Shown one piece after another: positions 1-8,789 of a DNA stretch of 64,000 nucleotides. How positions within the stretch are numbered: the first letter of the stretch is position 1; the number at the start of each line of letters is the position of its first letter. The notes below the pieces were generated by a model, which was not told where the DNA came from, did not search any database, and was given only the letters and a program-made list of their open reading frames with translations. Position numbers and translations under genes: made by a program. This stretch comes from Terriglobia bacterium (GTDB lineage Bacteria > Acidobacteriota > Terriglobia > Bryobacterales > Bryobacteraceae): the NCBI GenBank assembly GCA_020073305.1, contig JAIQFK010000012.1, forward strand, positions 145,081-209,080, written 5' to 3'.

Positions 1-2
1 CG

Positions 3-1265
3 ACTCTGCCCAATGCGCCGCGCATGATATCGGTCGGCTCGGCCAGTCAGCCCAACGGCAAGAACTTTGCGCCTCGCGCCGGCCTCGCATGGACACCGCG
101 GGTGAGCCTCTGGCCGGGCCGCAAAATGGTGTTCCGTGCCGGCTACGGCATTTACTTTGCTCCGGAAATCTCAACCGAGGCGTATAACCTGGCCCTGAAT
201 AATATCCGCAGCGAAACGAACCAGACCAATGGTGTAAGTCCGCTGCTGACCATCGAGAATGGATTTCCGCAGACCGCCAGCACCGGCTTCCCCACTCTCT
301 ACGGGCTGGATGAACACGCGCCCACGGCCTACGTACAGCAATGGAACGCCAGCATCCAGCAGGAGCTGCCCGCCAGCATTCTGTTCGAGGCTGCCTACAT
401 TGGCTCCAAGGGAACTGACCTCGGCCTCTACCGCCGGTTTAACACTCCCGCGCACGTCGAGGTTGGGCAAAATCTGCCGCCGCGCCCTGGAGATTTGCAG
501 TCCCTGCGCACCTTCCCCGAGCTGGGTCCCATCATCCAGATTCAGCACATCGCCAACTCCTCGTACAATTCGCTGCAGCTCAAGGCCACCAAGCGCATGG
601 GCAAGAGCCTCTCTTTCCTGACCAGCTTTGTATGGGCCAAGTCCATTGACGATGCGGATCTGCCCATTGCCGGCTTGTACGACGCCGTGGGCGCTCAGGA
701 CGAGCGCAACCTGCGGCTGGAGCGCGGGCGCTCCTTCTTCGACGTACGGCGCCGTTTCAGCAGCGGATATGTCTACAACCTGCCGGGCGCCGGCGGACTT
801 CTCCGTCCCCTCGTGCGCAACTGGCAGACCAGCGGCATAGTCACCCTGCAGGATGGCACGCCCGAGAACGCGTTTTATTTCGCGACGGACTTCGCCAACT
901 CCGGCACGTTCAACCGGCCCAACATCGTGCCCGGCCAGAGCATCTCGCTGCCGCGCGATAAGCGCACGCCGGATCAATGGTTCAACAGTGCGGCTTTCAG
1001 CCAGCCCGCGCCTTACACATTCGGTAATGCCGGCCGTGACGTCATTCCCGGTCCGGGAAACATCGTGTTCGACCTGGCGCTCACACGCCGCTTCCGCCCG
1101 CGCGAAGCCCACACGATCGAGTTTCGCGCCGAGTTCTTCAACGCCTTCAACTATCCGAATTTCGGAATCCCCGGCGACGCCGCCGATTTCGGCCCGTTCT
1201 TCGGACGCATCCTGGCCACCGGCGATCCGCGCCGCATCCAGTTCGCACTGCGGTACGATTTCTAG
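3..1265 (+). CDS. TonB-dependent receptor, Oar-like, C-terminal part (cut by window start)
   Basis: The frame is open from the first bases, so the gene begins before the window and only about the last 420 residues are present. The visible part is outer-membrane beta-barrel: alternating aromatic/polar strands, a 'NSSYNSLQLKATKRMG' segment followed by 'TYSKSIDD'-type text (here 'VWAKSIDDA'), and a final 'QFALRYDF' ending in the C-terminal Phe expected for BAM-dependent barrels. The same segments recur in the complete paralogue at 12989-16738. Such acidobacterial Oar-like proteins are thought to take up large substrates or act in the cell surface; the substrate is unknown. It ends 18 bases before the next gene on the same strand. 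Family assignment is firm, function is not. Confidence 0.85.
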   Translation, partial: TLPNAPRMISVGSASQPNGKNFAPRAGLAWTPRVSLWPGRKMVFRAGYGIYFAPEISTEAYNLALNNIRSETNQTNGVSPLLTIENGFPQTASTGFPTLYGLDEHAPTAYVQQWNASIQQELPASILFEAAYIGSKGTDLGLYRRFNTPAHVEVGQNLPPRPGDLQSLRTFPELGPIIQIQHIANSSYNSLQLKATKRMGKSLSFLTSFVWAKSIDDADLPIAGLYDAVGAQDERNLRLERGRSFFDVRRRFSSGYVYNLPGAGGLLRPLVRNWQTSGIVTLQDGTPENAFYFATDFANSGTFNRPNIVPGQSISLPRDKRTPDQWFNSAAFSQPAPYTFGNAGRDVIPGPGNIVFDLALTRRFRPREAHTIEFRAEFFNAFNYPNFGIPGDAADFGPFFGRILATGDPRRIQFALRYDF

Positions 1266-1283
1266 AGAGTGGAATAGGCGTTC

Positions 1284-3725
1284 ATGCCTGTCGCCGGTAT
1301 CCGAGCCAGTAGCTTGATCTCTGCGCCGCTGGCCTGGGAAAACAATCCCCGCCTGCCTCGCGGCGTTGCCGCCGTTCTTGCAGCGCTTCGCTTTTCCGCG
1401 CCCGCTCCCGAACCATTGCGGCAACTCTCTGACGCCGAGTGGAAGGCGACACTGGAATTCATCGATCGCGGGAGTCTGACGCTCTTCCTCGGCGCCGTGT
1501 GCCGCGACTATTTGCCCGCCTGGGTCCGCGAGCGGATCGATCGCAACCTCGCCGGCAACACCGAGCGCATCGGACGCCTGCGCGCCTCTTTGGTGGAGAT
1601 CGCGGCGCAGTTCGAAGCTGCCGGCATCGAATATCTGTTGCTGAAAGGGTTTTCGCAAGAGGTCGAATACGCCGCCGACCCCTATCTCCGTGTTTCCTAC
1701 GATCTCGATCTGTTCGCTCCGCAAGACTCGCTTTCGCGCGCCCACGCTGTGCTCCGCTCCATGGCCTACGAAACCATCGAGGGAACCGGGCAATCCCCTG
1801 CGGATCACCTCCCGCCCATGATCCGCAAGACGGGCTGGCAATGGCGTGGCGATTTCTTCGATCCTGAGATTCCTGGCTCCATCGACCTCCACTATCGCTT
1901 CTGGGACCCCGGAACCGAGCTTTTCGACGCACCCGGCGTGGAGGATTTTTGGCAGCGGCGCATCCAGCAGGATGGCCTTCCGGTGCTGGACCGGGCCGAC
2001 CGCCTGGGCTATGCGGCTCTCCATCTCTTGCGTCATCTGCTGCGCGCCGGCGTGCGCCTGTCCCACGTATACGAGATCGCTTACTTCCTCGAAACACAAG
2101 CCGGTGACGATTCGTTCTGGGACGCATGGCGTGAATTGCATCCCGCGCCGCTCCGCCGCCTGGAGGCTCTCTCGTTCCGCCTGGCTGCCGAGTGGTTCGG
2201 TTGCCGGACTTCGCCCGTCGTACAGGAGCAAATGGAGAGTGAAGAGGAAGACATCCAGCTGTGGTTCACCCGCTACCGGACTGCTCCCCTCGAGGCCAGT
2301 TTCCACCCCAACAAGCACGAGTTGTGGCTGCACTTCGCGCTGCTCGCTTCATCCCGGGACCGCCGTCGGGTTTTCATGCGGAGAGTCCTGCCCTTCGCCA
2401 TGCCTGGCCCGGTGGACGCCGTATACCTGCCTGATGATCAAGTGACGTGGCGCATGCGGTTGCGTAGGCAACTCAAGTACGGCGCCCATGTCGTCAACCG
2501 TTCAGCCCACCACGCGCGCGCCCTGGTGCCGGTCACCGTCCATGGCCTGATCTGGAAGTCGCGCGGCTGGCGGCTGGACGCGTCGTTCTGGCGCTTCCTG
2601 GCCGGCTCCACGCTCCTGAATCTGGGGGTCTTCCACTTTCTCCTGCTCTACAACCTGTATCTGCTGGACCAGGGCTTTCGCGAAAATGTGCTTGGGGTGG
2701 TCGCGGGGGCATTCACCGCCGGCAGTCTGGCCGGCGTTCTGCCCGCCGCGGCTTTGGCGCGCCGTTTCGGGCTCAAACGGACCTTGCTGGTCTCGATTGC
2801 GGCTACCGCCGTCGTGTGCGCGCTCCGCGCTGCCGTGACCACCGAACCGGCGCTATTGGCTGCGGCCTTCTCCGGTGGAGTCTTGTTTTCGACTTGGGCC
2901 GTCTGCATTTCTCCGGCCGTGGCGGCTGTAACCGTCGAAAGCGCCCGTCCCACCGCCTTCAGCTTTGTTTTCGGCTCAGGCATCGGGCTTGGCGTCGCCG
3001 CTGGAATCCTCGGCGGCCGTCTGCCCGGCTGGTTCGCCCGTGCCGGGCTGGCTTCTTCCCCCGCACAGGCAAAACAGCTTGTTCTGTTCGCGGCCAGCCT
3101 GTGTGTGGGCCTCGCGCTATGGCCGCTGGCGCGGCTGCGCCTCCAGTCACCTCCTGCTCACGAAACGCGCAGTTATCCTCGCGGCCCGTTCATCCGGCAG
3201 TTTCTTGTGGCTATCGGCGTATGGAGTTTGGCAACCGGCGCTTTCAATCCGCTGTTCAATGCCTACTTCGCCCGCCAGTTCCATCTGCCTGTGGAGCGCA
3301 TCGGCTTGGCGTTCTCCATCTCCCAGGCCGCATCAGCCGCCGCCATCCTGGCTGCGCCGTTCGTACTGCGGCGGCTGGGATTGATTCGCGGAGTCGCAGC
3401 CACGCAATTCGCCACTGCCGCAATCCTGGCGCTGCTCGCCCCGGCTCCCACCGCGCTGGTAGCCGTCGCCCTTTACGCCGCCTACTCCAGCTTTCAATAC
3501 ATGACCGAGCCGGGCGTCTACTCCTCGTTGATGAATCGCGTCCCTCCCAGCCAGCATAGCGGCGCCTCCGCTCTGAACTTCCTGGTGGTGTTCGGCAGCC
3601 AGGCGCTCGCGGCCTCCGCCGCCGGCGTCGTCGTGGCCCACTACGGCTACCCGCCCATGCTCGCGGGCGCTGCCGGGCTGGCGGCCCTTGCCGCCTGGCT
3701 GTTCTCTCGATTAAAGTACGATTAA
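1284..3725 (+). CDS. Fusion: NTP_transf_5-like nucleotidyltransferase + MFS transporter
   Basis: This 813-residue protein has two unrelated halves. Residues about 80-390 look like the uncharacterised nucleotidyltransferase family PF14907, with 'LLLKG' (K121-G122) followed by 'YDLDLF' (D140, D142) as the likely metal/nucleotide site, then a helical region with 'HLLRH'. From about residue 430 it becomes a major facilitator transporter with some 11-12 hydrophobic segments; the first, 'FHFLLLYNLYLLDQGF', is followed by a basic 'RRFGLKR' loop typical of MFS TM2-3. Members of PF14907 often sit near polysaccharide or peptide clusters, but the substrate is not known. The start ATG has a weak AGG upstream. 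The stop overlaps the next start (TAATG), suggesting coupling with the EVE gene. Domain assignment is by motif recognition; the fusion itself is seen directly as one open frame. Confidence 0.75.
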   Translation: MPVAGIRASSLISAPLAWENNPRLPRGVAAVLAALRFSAPAPEPLRQLSDAEWKATLEFIDRGSLTLFLGAVCRDYLPAWVRERIDRNLAGNTERIGRLRASLVEIAAQFEAAGIEYLLLKGFSQEVEYAADPYLRVSYDLDLFAPQDSLSRAHAVLRSMAYETIEGTGQSPADHLPPMIRKTGWQWRGDFFDPEIPGSIDLHYRFWDPGTELFDAPGVEDFWQRRIQQDGLPVLDRADRLGYAALHLLRHLLRAGVRLSHVYEIAYFLETQAGDDSFWDAWRELHPAPLRRLEALSFRLAAEWFGCRTSPVVQEQMESEEEDIQLWFTRYRTAPLEASFHPNKHELWLHFALLASSRDRRRVFMRRVLPFAMPGPVDAVYLPDDQVTWRMRLRRQLKYGAHVVNRSAHHARALVPVTVHGLIWKSRGWRLDASFWRFLAGSTLLNLGVFHFLLLYNLYLLDQGFRENVLGVVAGAFTAGSLAGVLPAAALARRFGLKRTLLVSIAATAVVCALRAAVTTEPALLAAAFSGGVLFSTWAVCISPAVAAVTVESARPTAFSFVFGSGIGLGVAAGILGGRLPGWFARAGLASSPAQAKQLVLFAASLCVGLALWPLARLRLQSPPAHETRSYPRGPFIRQFLVAIGVWSLATGAFNPLFNAYFARQFHLPVERIGLAFSISQAASAAAILAAPFVLRRLGLIRGVAATQFATAAILALLAPAPTALVAVALYAAYSSFQYMTEPGVYSSLMNRVPPSQHSGASALNFLVVFGSQALAASAAGVVVAHYGYPPMLAGAAGLAALAAWLFSRLKYD

Positions 3726-4135
3726 TGAACTACTTCCTGGCGAAAACCGACCCTGAAACGTACTCCCTCGACCACTTTGAGCGCGACCACAAGACCGTGT
3801 GGGACGGCGTCAAGAACCCCCAGGCGTTGCGTGCCATCCGCGAAATGCGTCCAGGCGATCGTGTCTTCATGTACCACAGCGGCGGCGATTCCGCCGTGGT
3901 CGGCCTCGCCCAGGTGGTTTCCGAGCCCCGGCCCGATCCGAAGTCGGCCAAACTGACGGTCATCGACCTGGAGTTTCTCACCCGCCTCGATCCCCCCACC
4001 ACGCTCCATGAAATCAAGGCCTCCGGACTGTTCGACGATTGGGCGCTGGTTCGCCAGGGCCGGCTCTCGACCATGACCGCCCCGGCGCCTTTTGTCACGT
4101 GGATGAAAAGGAAATATCCGAAGATCAAGCTGTAG
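3725..4135 (+). CDS. EVE domain-containing protein
   Basis: A 136-residue single-domain protein of the EVE (PUA-like) family, the group of human thymocyte nuclear protein 1. Visible hallmarks are the N-terminal 'MNYFLAKTDPETYSLD', 'VWDGVKNPQAL', 'MRPGDRVFMYHSG' and 'VVGLAQVVSEP', covering the family over its whole usual length. EVE domains bind modified nucleobases in DNA or RNA; some are parts of modification-dependent restriction systems, but single-domain bacterial versions are mostly uncharacterised. No nuclease or restriction partner is next to it. Its ATG shares one base with the stop of the nucleotidyltransferase-MFS gene, so it is probably translated with it. Confidence 0.88.
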   Translation: MNYFLAKTDPETYSLDHFERDHKTVWDGVKNPQALRAIREMRPGDRVFMYHSGGDSAVVGLAQVVSEPRPDPKSAKLTVIDLEFLTRLDPPTTLHEIKASGLFDDWALVRQGRLSTMTAPAPFVTWMKRKYPKIKL

Positions 4136-4246
4136 CCTACACTTCCACGGAGTGTATTTCTTCCAGATTCCGAATTTGCGGAAGACAAACGACTAATAAG
4201 TCTAATAAAATGTATTGTATTCTGTGTTTGGAAGGGGTGCACAGGC

Positions 4247-4262
4247 TGGCAGCAGACGTGCT
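4247..4262 (+). promoter_or_regulatory. Candidate sigma-54 (-24/-12) promoter
   Basis: TGGCAGCAGACGTGCT carries the GG-N10-GC spacing of sigma-54 promoters and agrees with TGGCACG-N4-TTGCW except at three positions. It ends 44 bases before the ATG of the histidine kinase, leaving a normal leader. The operon it would drive encodes an NtrC-type, sigma-54-dependent activator, so autoregulation is likely. It sits in an AT-rich spacer (4136-4305) with no gene. Confidence 0.45.
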
Positions 4263-4305
4263 TGTGCAGGGGCTTAGGGTGAGTGTGTCTTCCGGGCGGG
4301 CGTAA

Positions 4306-7254
4306 ATGTTCCAGGAACTCAAGTTCCAGCTATCGACTGCGATTCTGACCTTGGTAACGGTCGCCGCGGGGGTTTCCGCAGTCATTAACTTCCAGCAGCA
4401 GAGCAGGTTCCGTCTGCCCGACGACGGCGTGATCTGGGTTGACCGCAGCTCCGGTGTGGAAGCGCTGGATGTCTCAAAAGACGGCCCGGCCGCGAAATGC
4501 GGGCTGAAAACAGGCGACATCCTGGTCAACATCAACGGGAGCCCAATCGGGCGGTCGATCGATGTCACCAAGATCCTGGTTCGCATTGGGGCGTGGAGCA
4601 AGGCCGACTATCTGGTGGAGCGTGGCGGAGTCGAGGTCAAAGCCAAGCTGATCATCGGCGAAGTGCCTCGGGACCTGGCGGTATACTATTTCTACTTCGT
4701 CGGGTTGGCGTACCTCGCTATTGGGCTGTTTGTCTACTTCCGTCGCGGCACGGCTTACAAGGCCCAGCACTTCTACATTTTTTGCCTGGTTTCGTTCATT
4801 TTTTTCTCGTTCCACTACACCGGGAAACTGAACAATTTTGACAAGCTGATTTACTGGGGCAACATCGTCGCCGGCGCCTTGGCTCCGGTGATCTTCGTGC
4901 ATTTCTGTTTCTCGTTTCCCGAGCCGAGAAAAGGGCTGCGAGCGCGGGTAACGGCGATGGCGCTGTACGTGCTGGCGGCGGGCATGATTGCTCTGTACGT
5001 CGTGGCGAGTTCGGGGATGCTCCGCGTTTCGATTCCGTTAGTGGAGCTGCGGTGGATGCTGGACCGGATGTGGCTGGCGATGCTGACCACGATCTATATC
5101 GTGGGCGGCGTGGCGCTCAGCATCGAGCGCGGGAAATTCGAGGACCCCATCGTACGCCGTCAATTGCAGTGGCTGCGCAACGGCACCCTCTGCGGCATCC
5201 TGCCATTCGCTTTCTTCTATACCCTGCCGTATGTCATCGGTTTTATCCCGACGCCGCTAATGAAGGCGTCGGTGCTTTCGCTGCAGTTGATCCCGCTGAG
5301 CCTGGCGTATGCCATCGTGCGATACCGGCTGATGGACGTCGATATCCTGTTCCGTCGCGGTTATGCGTACACGCTGGCGACGCTGTGCGTGCTGGCTGCT
5401 TTCTACGGCATCATTTTTTCGCTGGCCAGCCTGGTGCAAAAGAATTTCCAGGATCTGGGCAACACCGGGCTGATTACGGTGATGCTCGCGGCGGCGTTCC
5501 TGTTCCAGCCGATCCGCAACTGGATCCAAGAACGGCTGGACCGTTACTTCTACCGCGAGCAATACGACTACCGGCGGACGCTGGTGGAGTTCGCGCGCGA
5601 ACTGAGTGCCGAGACCGACTTGGAAACGATGCTGCACGCGGTGGCCGAGCGGCTATTGCAGACGCTCTCCATCAGCCACCTGGCATTCTTCCTGACTGAC
5701 GATGACCCGGATGAGGCGCAACCGCGATTCCGCCTGAGGATGGGAGTGGGACTGCGCGACCGGAACACACGGCCGATCACGGCCGAGGATCCCCTGGACC
5801 TGAGCTTCCTCCACTGGAAACACGATCAGCCGTATCTGTTTTTCGAACGCACACGCTACCGCCTGGATGCCATCTCGGGGTCCTGGGCGGCGTCGGTCCG
5901 GCGCACCATCGAAGACCTGGACCTGACGTACTACCTGCCGTGCGTGGCGCAAGGCCGCACGGTAGGGTATCTGGGAGTCAGCCGGACCCGGGACGGCGAT
6001 TTCCTCTCCAGCGTGGACCTGGAACTACTGCTGACGCTGACGGGCTATGTGGCCATCGCCATCGAGAATACCCGGCTCTACAGTTCCCTGGCGCGCAAGG
6101 TGGACGAGTATGAACGGCTCAAGGAGTTCAGCGAGAACATCGTCGAGTCGATCAACGTCGGCATCCTGGCGGCGGATCTGGATGATCGCGTGGAGAGTTG
6201 GAACACGCAGATCGAACACCTGACGGGCATTCCACGGGATTACGCTCTGGGACGGCCCCTTTCGGCTCTGTTCCCCGCAGACCTGGCCGAACAGTTCGAG
6301 CGCATCCGCACCGACACGGGCATCTACCACATCTACAAGTATGTGTTGCGACCGGCGGCGACGCGGGCGGCCGCAAACGGCAGCGGAAACGGAAACGGCG
6401 GCGGACCAGCGCCCTTGCGTGAAGCAACCTTGAACATCGCCATTGCCCCTCTGGTTTCGAAACACCAGGAGCACATTGGACGCCTGGTTATTTTTGACGA
6501 CGTAACCGATCGCGCTGAACTGGAGAAGCAGCTGGTGCAGGCCGATAAACTGAGCAGCATCGGCCTGCTGGCGGCGGGTGTGGCGCATGAGGTCAATACA
6601 CCGCTGGCGGTGATCTCGAATTACGCACAGATGCTGGCCAAGCAGGTGGCGAACGACGATCAGAAGGCGCGCATGCTGGACAAAATCGCCAAGTCGACCT
6701 TCCGCGCGAGTGAGATCGTGAACGGCCTGCTCAACTTCTCACGGACTTCCACCACGGATTTCGGGCAAGTGGAACTGAACCGCGTGGTGCTGGAGACTCT
6801 ATCTCTGGTAGACCACCAATTGAAGAAGGCGGGAGTGGAGGTGCGTACGGCGCTGGATGCGTCGATGGCGCCGATCCACGGGAACGCCGGAAAGCTGCAG
6901 CAGGTTTTTCTTAACCTCTTCCTGAATGCCCGGGATGCCATGGAAGGCGGCGGCTTACTTGAAATCAGAACGTCATCGGAAGAGAGCGGCGCGCGAGTGG
7001 AGGTGAGCGACACCGGGCATGGGATTGCTCCAGAGCATCTCCACCGGATCTACGATCCATTCTTCACCACCAAAGCGGCGCGCAAAGGAACGGGCCTGGG
7101 GCTCTCGGTCAGTTACGGCATCATTCAGGAGCATGGCGGTACCATCGAAGTGTTCAACCGTCCCGGCGGTGGCACGCGTTTCCAGGTCGAACTTCCTTGG
7201 TCGAAAGCGGCAAACCGGGCGGGCGGTGAACAGAGGAAGCCCGTGAATGTCTGA
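4306..7254 (+). CDS. Membrane histidine kinase with PDZ, GAF and PAS domains
   Basis: A 982-residue sensor kinase. An N-terminal membrane segment (about 5-27) precedes a PDZ-like domain (about 37-125, 'AAKCGLKTGDILVNINGSPI'). About eight hydrophobic segments follow (130-400), then a GAF-like region (about 430-590), a PAS domain (about 605-740, 'ESINVGILAADLDDRVESWN') and a HisKA domain whose phospho-acceptor is H761 in 'GVAHEVNTPL'. The HATPase domain shows 'QVFLNLFLNARDAM', 'DTGHGI' and 'GTGLGLS'. The PDZ domain probably faces the periplasm and senses protein or peptide state, by analogy with other PDZ sensors. It overlaps the response regulator gene by 8 bases. It phosphorylates that partner by inference from gene pairing. 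A Gly/Asn-rich linker lies near residue 690. Confidence 0.9.
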   Translation: MFQELKFQLSTAILTLVTVAAGVSAVINFQQQSRFRLPDDGVIWVDRSSGVEALDVSKDGPAAKCGLKTGDILVNINGSPIGRSIDVTKILVRIGAWSKADYLVERGGVEVKAKLIIGEVPRDLAVYYFYFVGLAYLAIGLFVYFRRGTAYKAQHFYIFCLVSFIFFSFHYTGKLNNFDKLIYWGNIVAGALAPVIFVHFCFSFPEPRKGLRARVTAMALYVLAAGMIALYVVASSGMLRVSIPLVELRWMLDRMWLAMLTTIYIVGGVALSIERGKFEDPIVRRQLQWLRNGTLCGILPFAFFYTLPYVIGFIPTPLMKASVLSLQLIPLSLAYAIVRYRLMDVDILFRRGYAYTLATLCVLAAFYGIIFSLASLVQKNFQDLGNTGLITVMLAAAFLFQPIRNWIQERLDRYFYREQYDYRRTLVEFARELSAETDLETMLHAVAERLLQTLSISHLAFFLTDDDPDEAQPRFRLRMGVGLRDRNTRPITAEDPLDLSFLHWKHDQPYLFFERTRYRLDAISGSWAASVRRTIEDLDLTYYLPCVAQGRTVGYLGVSRTRDGDFLSSVDLELLLTLTGYVAIAIENTRLYSSLARKVDEYERLKEFSENIVESINVGILAADLDDRVESWNTQIEHLTGIPRDYALGRPLSALFPADLAEQFERIRTDTGIYHIYKYVLRPAATRAAANGSGNGNGGGPAPLREATLNIAIAPLVSKHQEHIGRLVIFDDVTDRAELEKQLVQADKLSSIGLLAAGVAHEVNTPLAVISNYAQMLAKQVANDDQKARMLDKIAKSTFRASEIVNGLLNFSRTSTTDFGQVELNRVVLETLSLVDHQLKKAGVEVRTALDASMAPIHGNAGKLQQVFLNLFLNARDAMEGGGLLEIRTSSEESGARVEVSDTGHGIAPEHLHRIYDPFFTTKAARKGTGLGLSVSYGIIQEHGGTIEVFNRPGGGTRFQVELPWSKAANRAGGEQRKPVNV

Positions 7255-8734
7255 ACTCGTCCCTGCAGAAGAGCCCACTGTTTCCAATCCCAAAGGCAAA
7301 ATCCTGGTGATCGACGACGAAGTGGACATCCGCGAGAGTCTGGATGCGCTACTGAGTCTCGAAGGTTACGAAGTGGATCTGGCGGCCAATGGAACGGAAG
7401 GCGGGAAGAAACTGGGTTCGCACGTTTACGACCTGGTGCTTCTCGACCTGATGATGCCGGACCGCTCGGGAATGGACGTGCTGCGTGGAGTTCGAGATCA
7501 CGACCGCGAGACTCCCATCTTCATGATTACCGCGTACGGCTCGACCGAGACGGCGATCAAGGCCTTGAAGCTGGGCGCCAACGATTACTTCACGAAACCG
7601 TGGGAAAACGACAAACTGCTGATCGAGATTGACCGCACGATCGCGCAGCGGCGCCTGCTTTCCGAGAACACCCACCTCAAACGCGCGCTCAAGCAGCGAT
7701 ACAGTTTCCCCAACATCATTGGCAAGAGCGAGCGCATGGTGCGAGTGCTGGACCTGGTGGGCCAGGTTGCGCCCAGCCGCTCAACGATTCTGATCACGGG
7801 AGAGACGGGCACCGGCAAGGAACTGATCGCCAAAGCGATTCACGCGCACTCGCCACGCTCCGAGTTCATGTTCGTGCCGGTGAACAGCGGCTCGCTGCCG
7901 CCGGACCTGCTCGAATCCACGCTATTCGGGCATATGAAAGGCGCATTCACCAGCGCGATCCAGACGCGCAAGGGTTATTTCGAGGTGGCGAATCACGGCA
8001 CCATCTTTTTCGATGAGATCGGCACCATCGGCCCAGAGACGCAGGCTAAGCTGCTGCGCGTAATTCAAGAGAAGGAATTCCAACCGCTTGGTTCCAACGA
8101 TACGGTCAAGGTGGACGTGAGGATACTGGCCGCCACCAACGACGACCTTCGCAAACTGGTGGACGAGGGCAAGTTTCGCCAGGACCTTTACTACCGGCTG
8201 AACGTGATCAATATCGCGCTGCCGTCGTTGCGCGAACGGAAAGAGGACATCCCGGCGCTGGTAGAGTTCTTTTTCACGAAATACTGCCGTGAGAATCAGA
8301 AGTTTCTGGATGCGCAAAACCACTCGATGCTGCACTTCCAGCCGGACGCCATGCAGGTTTTGATGGAACACAACTGGCAAGGCAACGTTCGCGAGCTCGA
8401 AAACGTGGTGGAGCGCGCGGTGGTGCTGGCGTCGGACCCGGTGGTTCCGCTCGATGTTTTCCCGGATCATCTGCTGCAGGCGAGCGGGATCCGTTTGCGC
8501 CGCGGCGATGGCGAGCCGCTACCGGCGGATGCGTCCCTATTCGAAATCGTGGCGGATTTCGAACGCCGCATCATTATCGAACATCTGGAGCAGGCCAACT
8601 GGAGCCAGACCGAAGCCGCCGACAGCCTGCATGTTCCCCTCTCCACTCTGAACCAGAAGATCAAGCGCTTGAACATTGAGGTCCGGCGGAAGGCAGAAGC
8701 GCGCGCGGCGGAGCATGCGGAGCGGCGGAGCTAG
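7247..8734 (+). CDS. NtrC-family sigma-54-dependent response regulator
   Basis: A 495-residue regulator with the standard order. The receiver domain (about 18-135) has phospho-acceptor D67 in 'LVLLDLMMPD'. The AAA+ domain (about 155-395) has Walker A 'GETGTGKE', Walker B 'GTIFFDEIG' and an arginine-finger region. The C-terminal Fis-type helix-turn-helix (about 440-485) shows 'TEAADSLHVPLSTLNQKIKRL'. The sigma-54 contact loop reads GAFTSA (residues 232-237) rather than GAFTGA, a tolerated natural variant. Its start ATG lies inside the end of the kinase gene, so the pair is co-translated. Targets are unknown; one candidate is its own promoter at 4247-4262. The stop codon is the first base run of a tandem repeat. 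Confidence 0.93.
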   Translation: MSELVPAEEPTVSNPKGKILVIDDEVDIRESLDALLSLEGYEVDLAANGTEGGKKLGSHVYDLVLLDLMMPDRSGMDVLRGVRDHDRETPIFMITAYGSTETAIKALKLGANDYFTKPWENDKLLIEIDRTIAQRRLLSENTHLKRALKQRYSFPNIIGKSERMVRVLDLVGQVAPSRSTILITGETGTGKELIAKAIHAHSPRSEFMFVPVNSGSLPPDLLESTLFGHMKGAFTSAIQTRKGYFEVANHGTIFFDEIGTIGPETQAKLLRVIQEKEFQPLGSNDTVKVDVRILAATNDDLRKLVDEGKFRQDLYYRLNVINIALPSLRERKEDIPALVEFFFTKYCRENQKFLDAQNHSMLHFQPDAMQVLMEHNWQGNVRELENVVERAVVLASDPVVPLDVFPDHLLQASGIRLRRGDGEPLPADASLFEIVADFERRIIIEHLEQANWSQTEAADSLHVPLSTLNQKIKRLNIEVRRKAEARAAEHAERRS

Positions 8735-8789
8735 GTGTTAGGTGTCAGGTGTTAGGTGTCAGGTGTTAGGTGTTAGGTGCCAGGTTTTA
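8734..8789 (+). repeat. Heptanucleotide tandem repeat, 8 units of GGTGTYA
   Basis: Eight contiguous 7-base units: GGTGTTA, GGTGTCA, GGTGTTA, GGTGTCA, GGTGTTA, GGTGTTA, GGTGCCA, GGTTTTA. The first six alternate almost perfectly; the last two are degenerate and lie in the rhodanese coding region. Short tandem repeats of this kind vary in copy number by replication slippage. Each unit joint reads AGGTG, that is, an AGG next to a GTG codon. The array starts on the last base of the regulator stop codon. Confidence 0.95.

Noticed and set aside
171..2333. 720-codon antisense open frame
   Set aside because: It lies fully opposite the receptor and nucleotidyltransferase genes, has no signal, motif or ribosome site, and follows from high GC at third positions.
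3725..4135. EVE-domain gene as part of a restriction or defence system
   Set aside because: No nuclease, helicase or methyltransferase lies nearby; the single-domain form is common outside defence loci.
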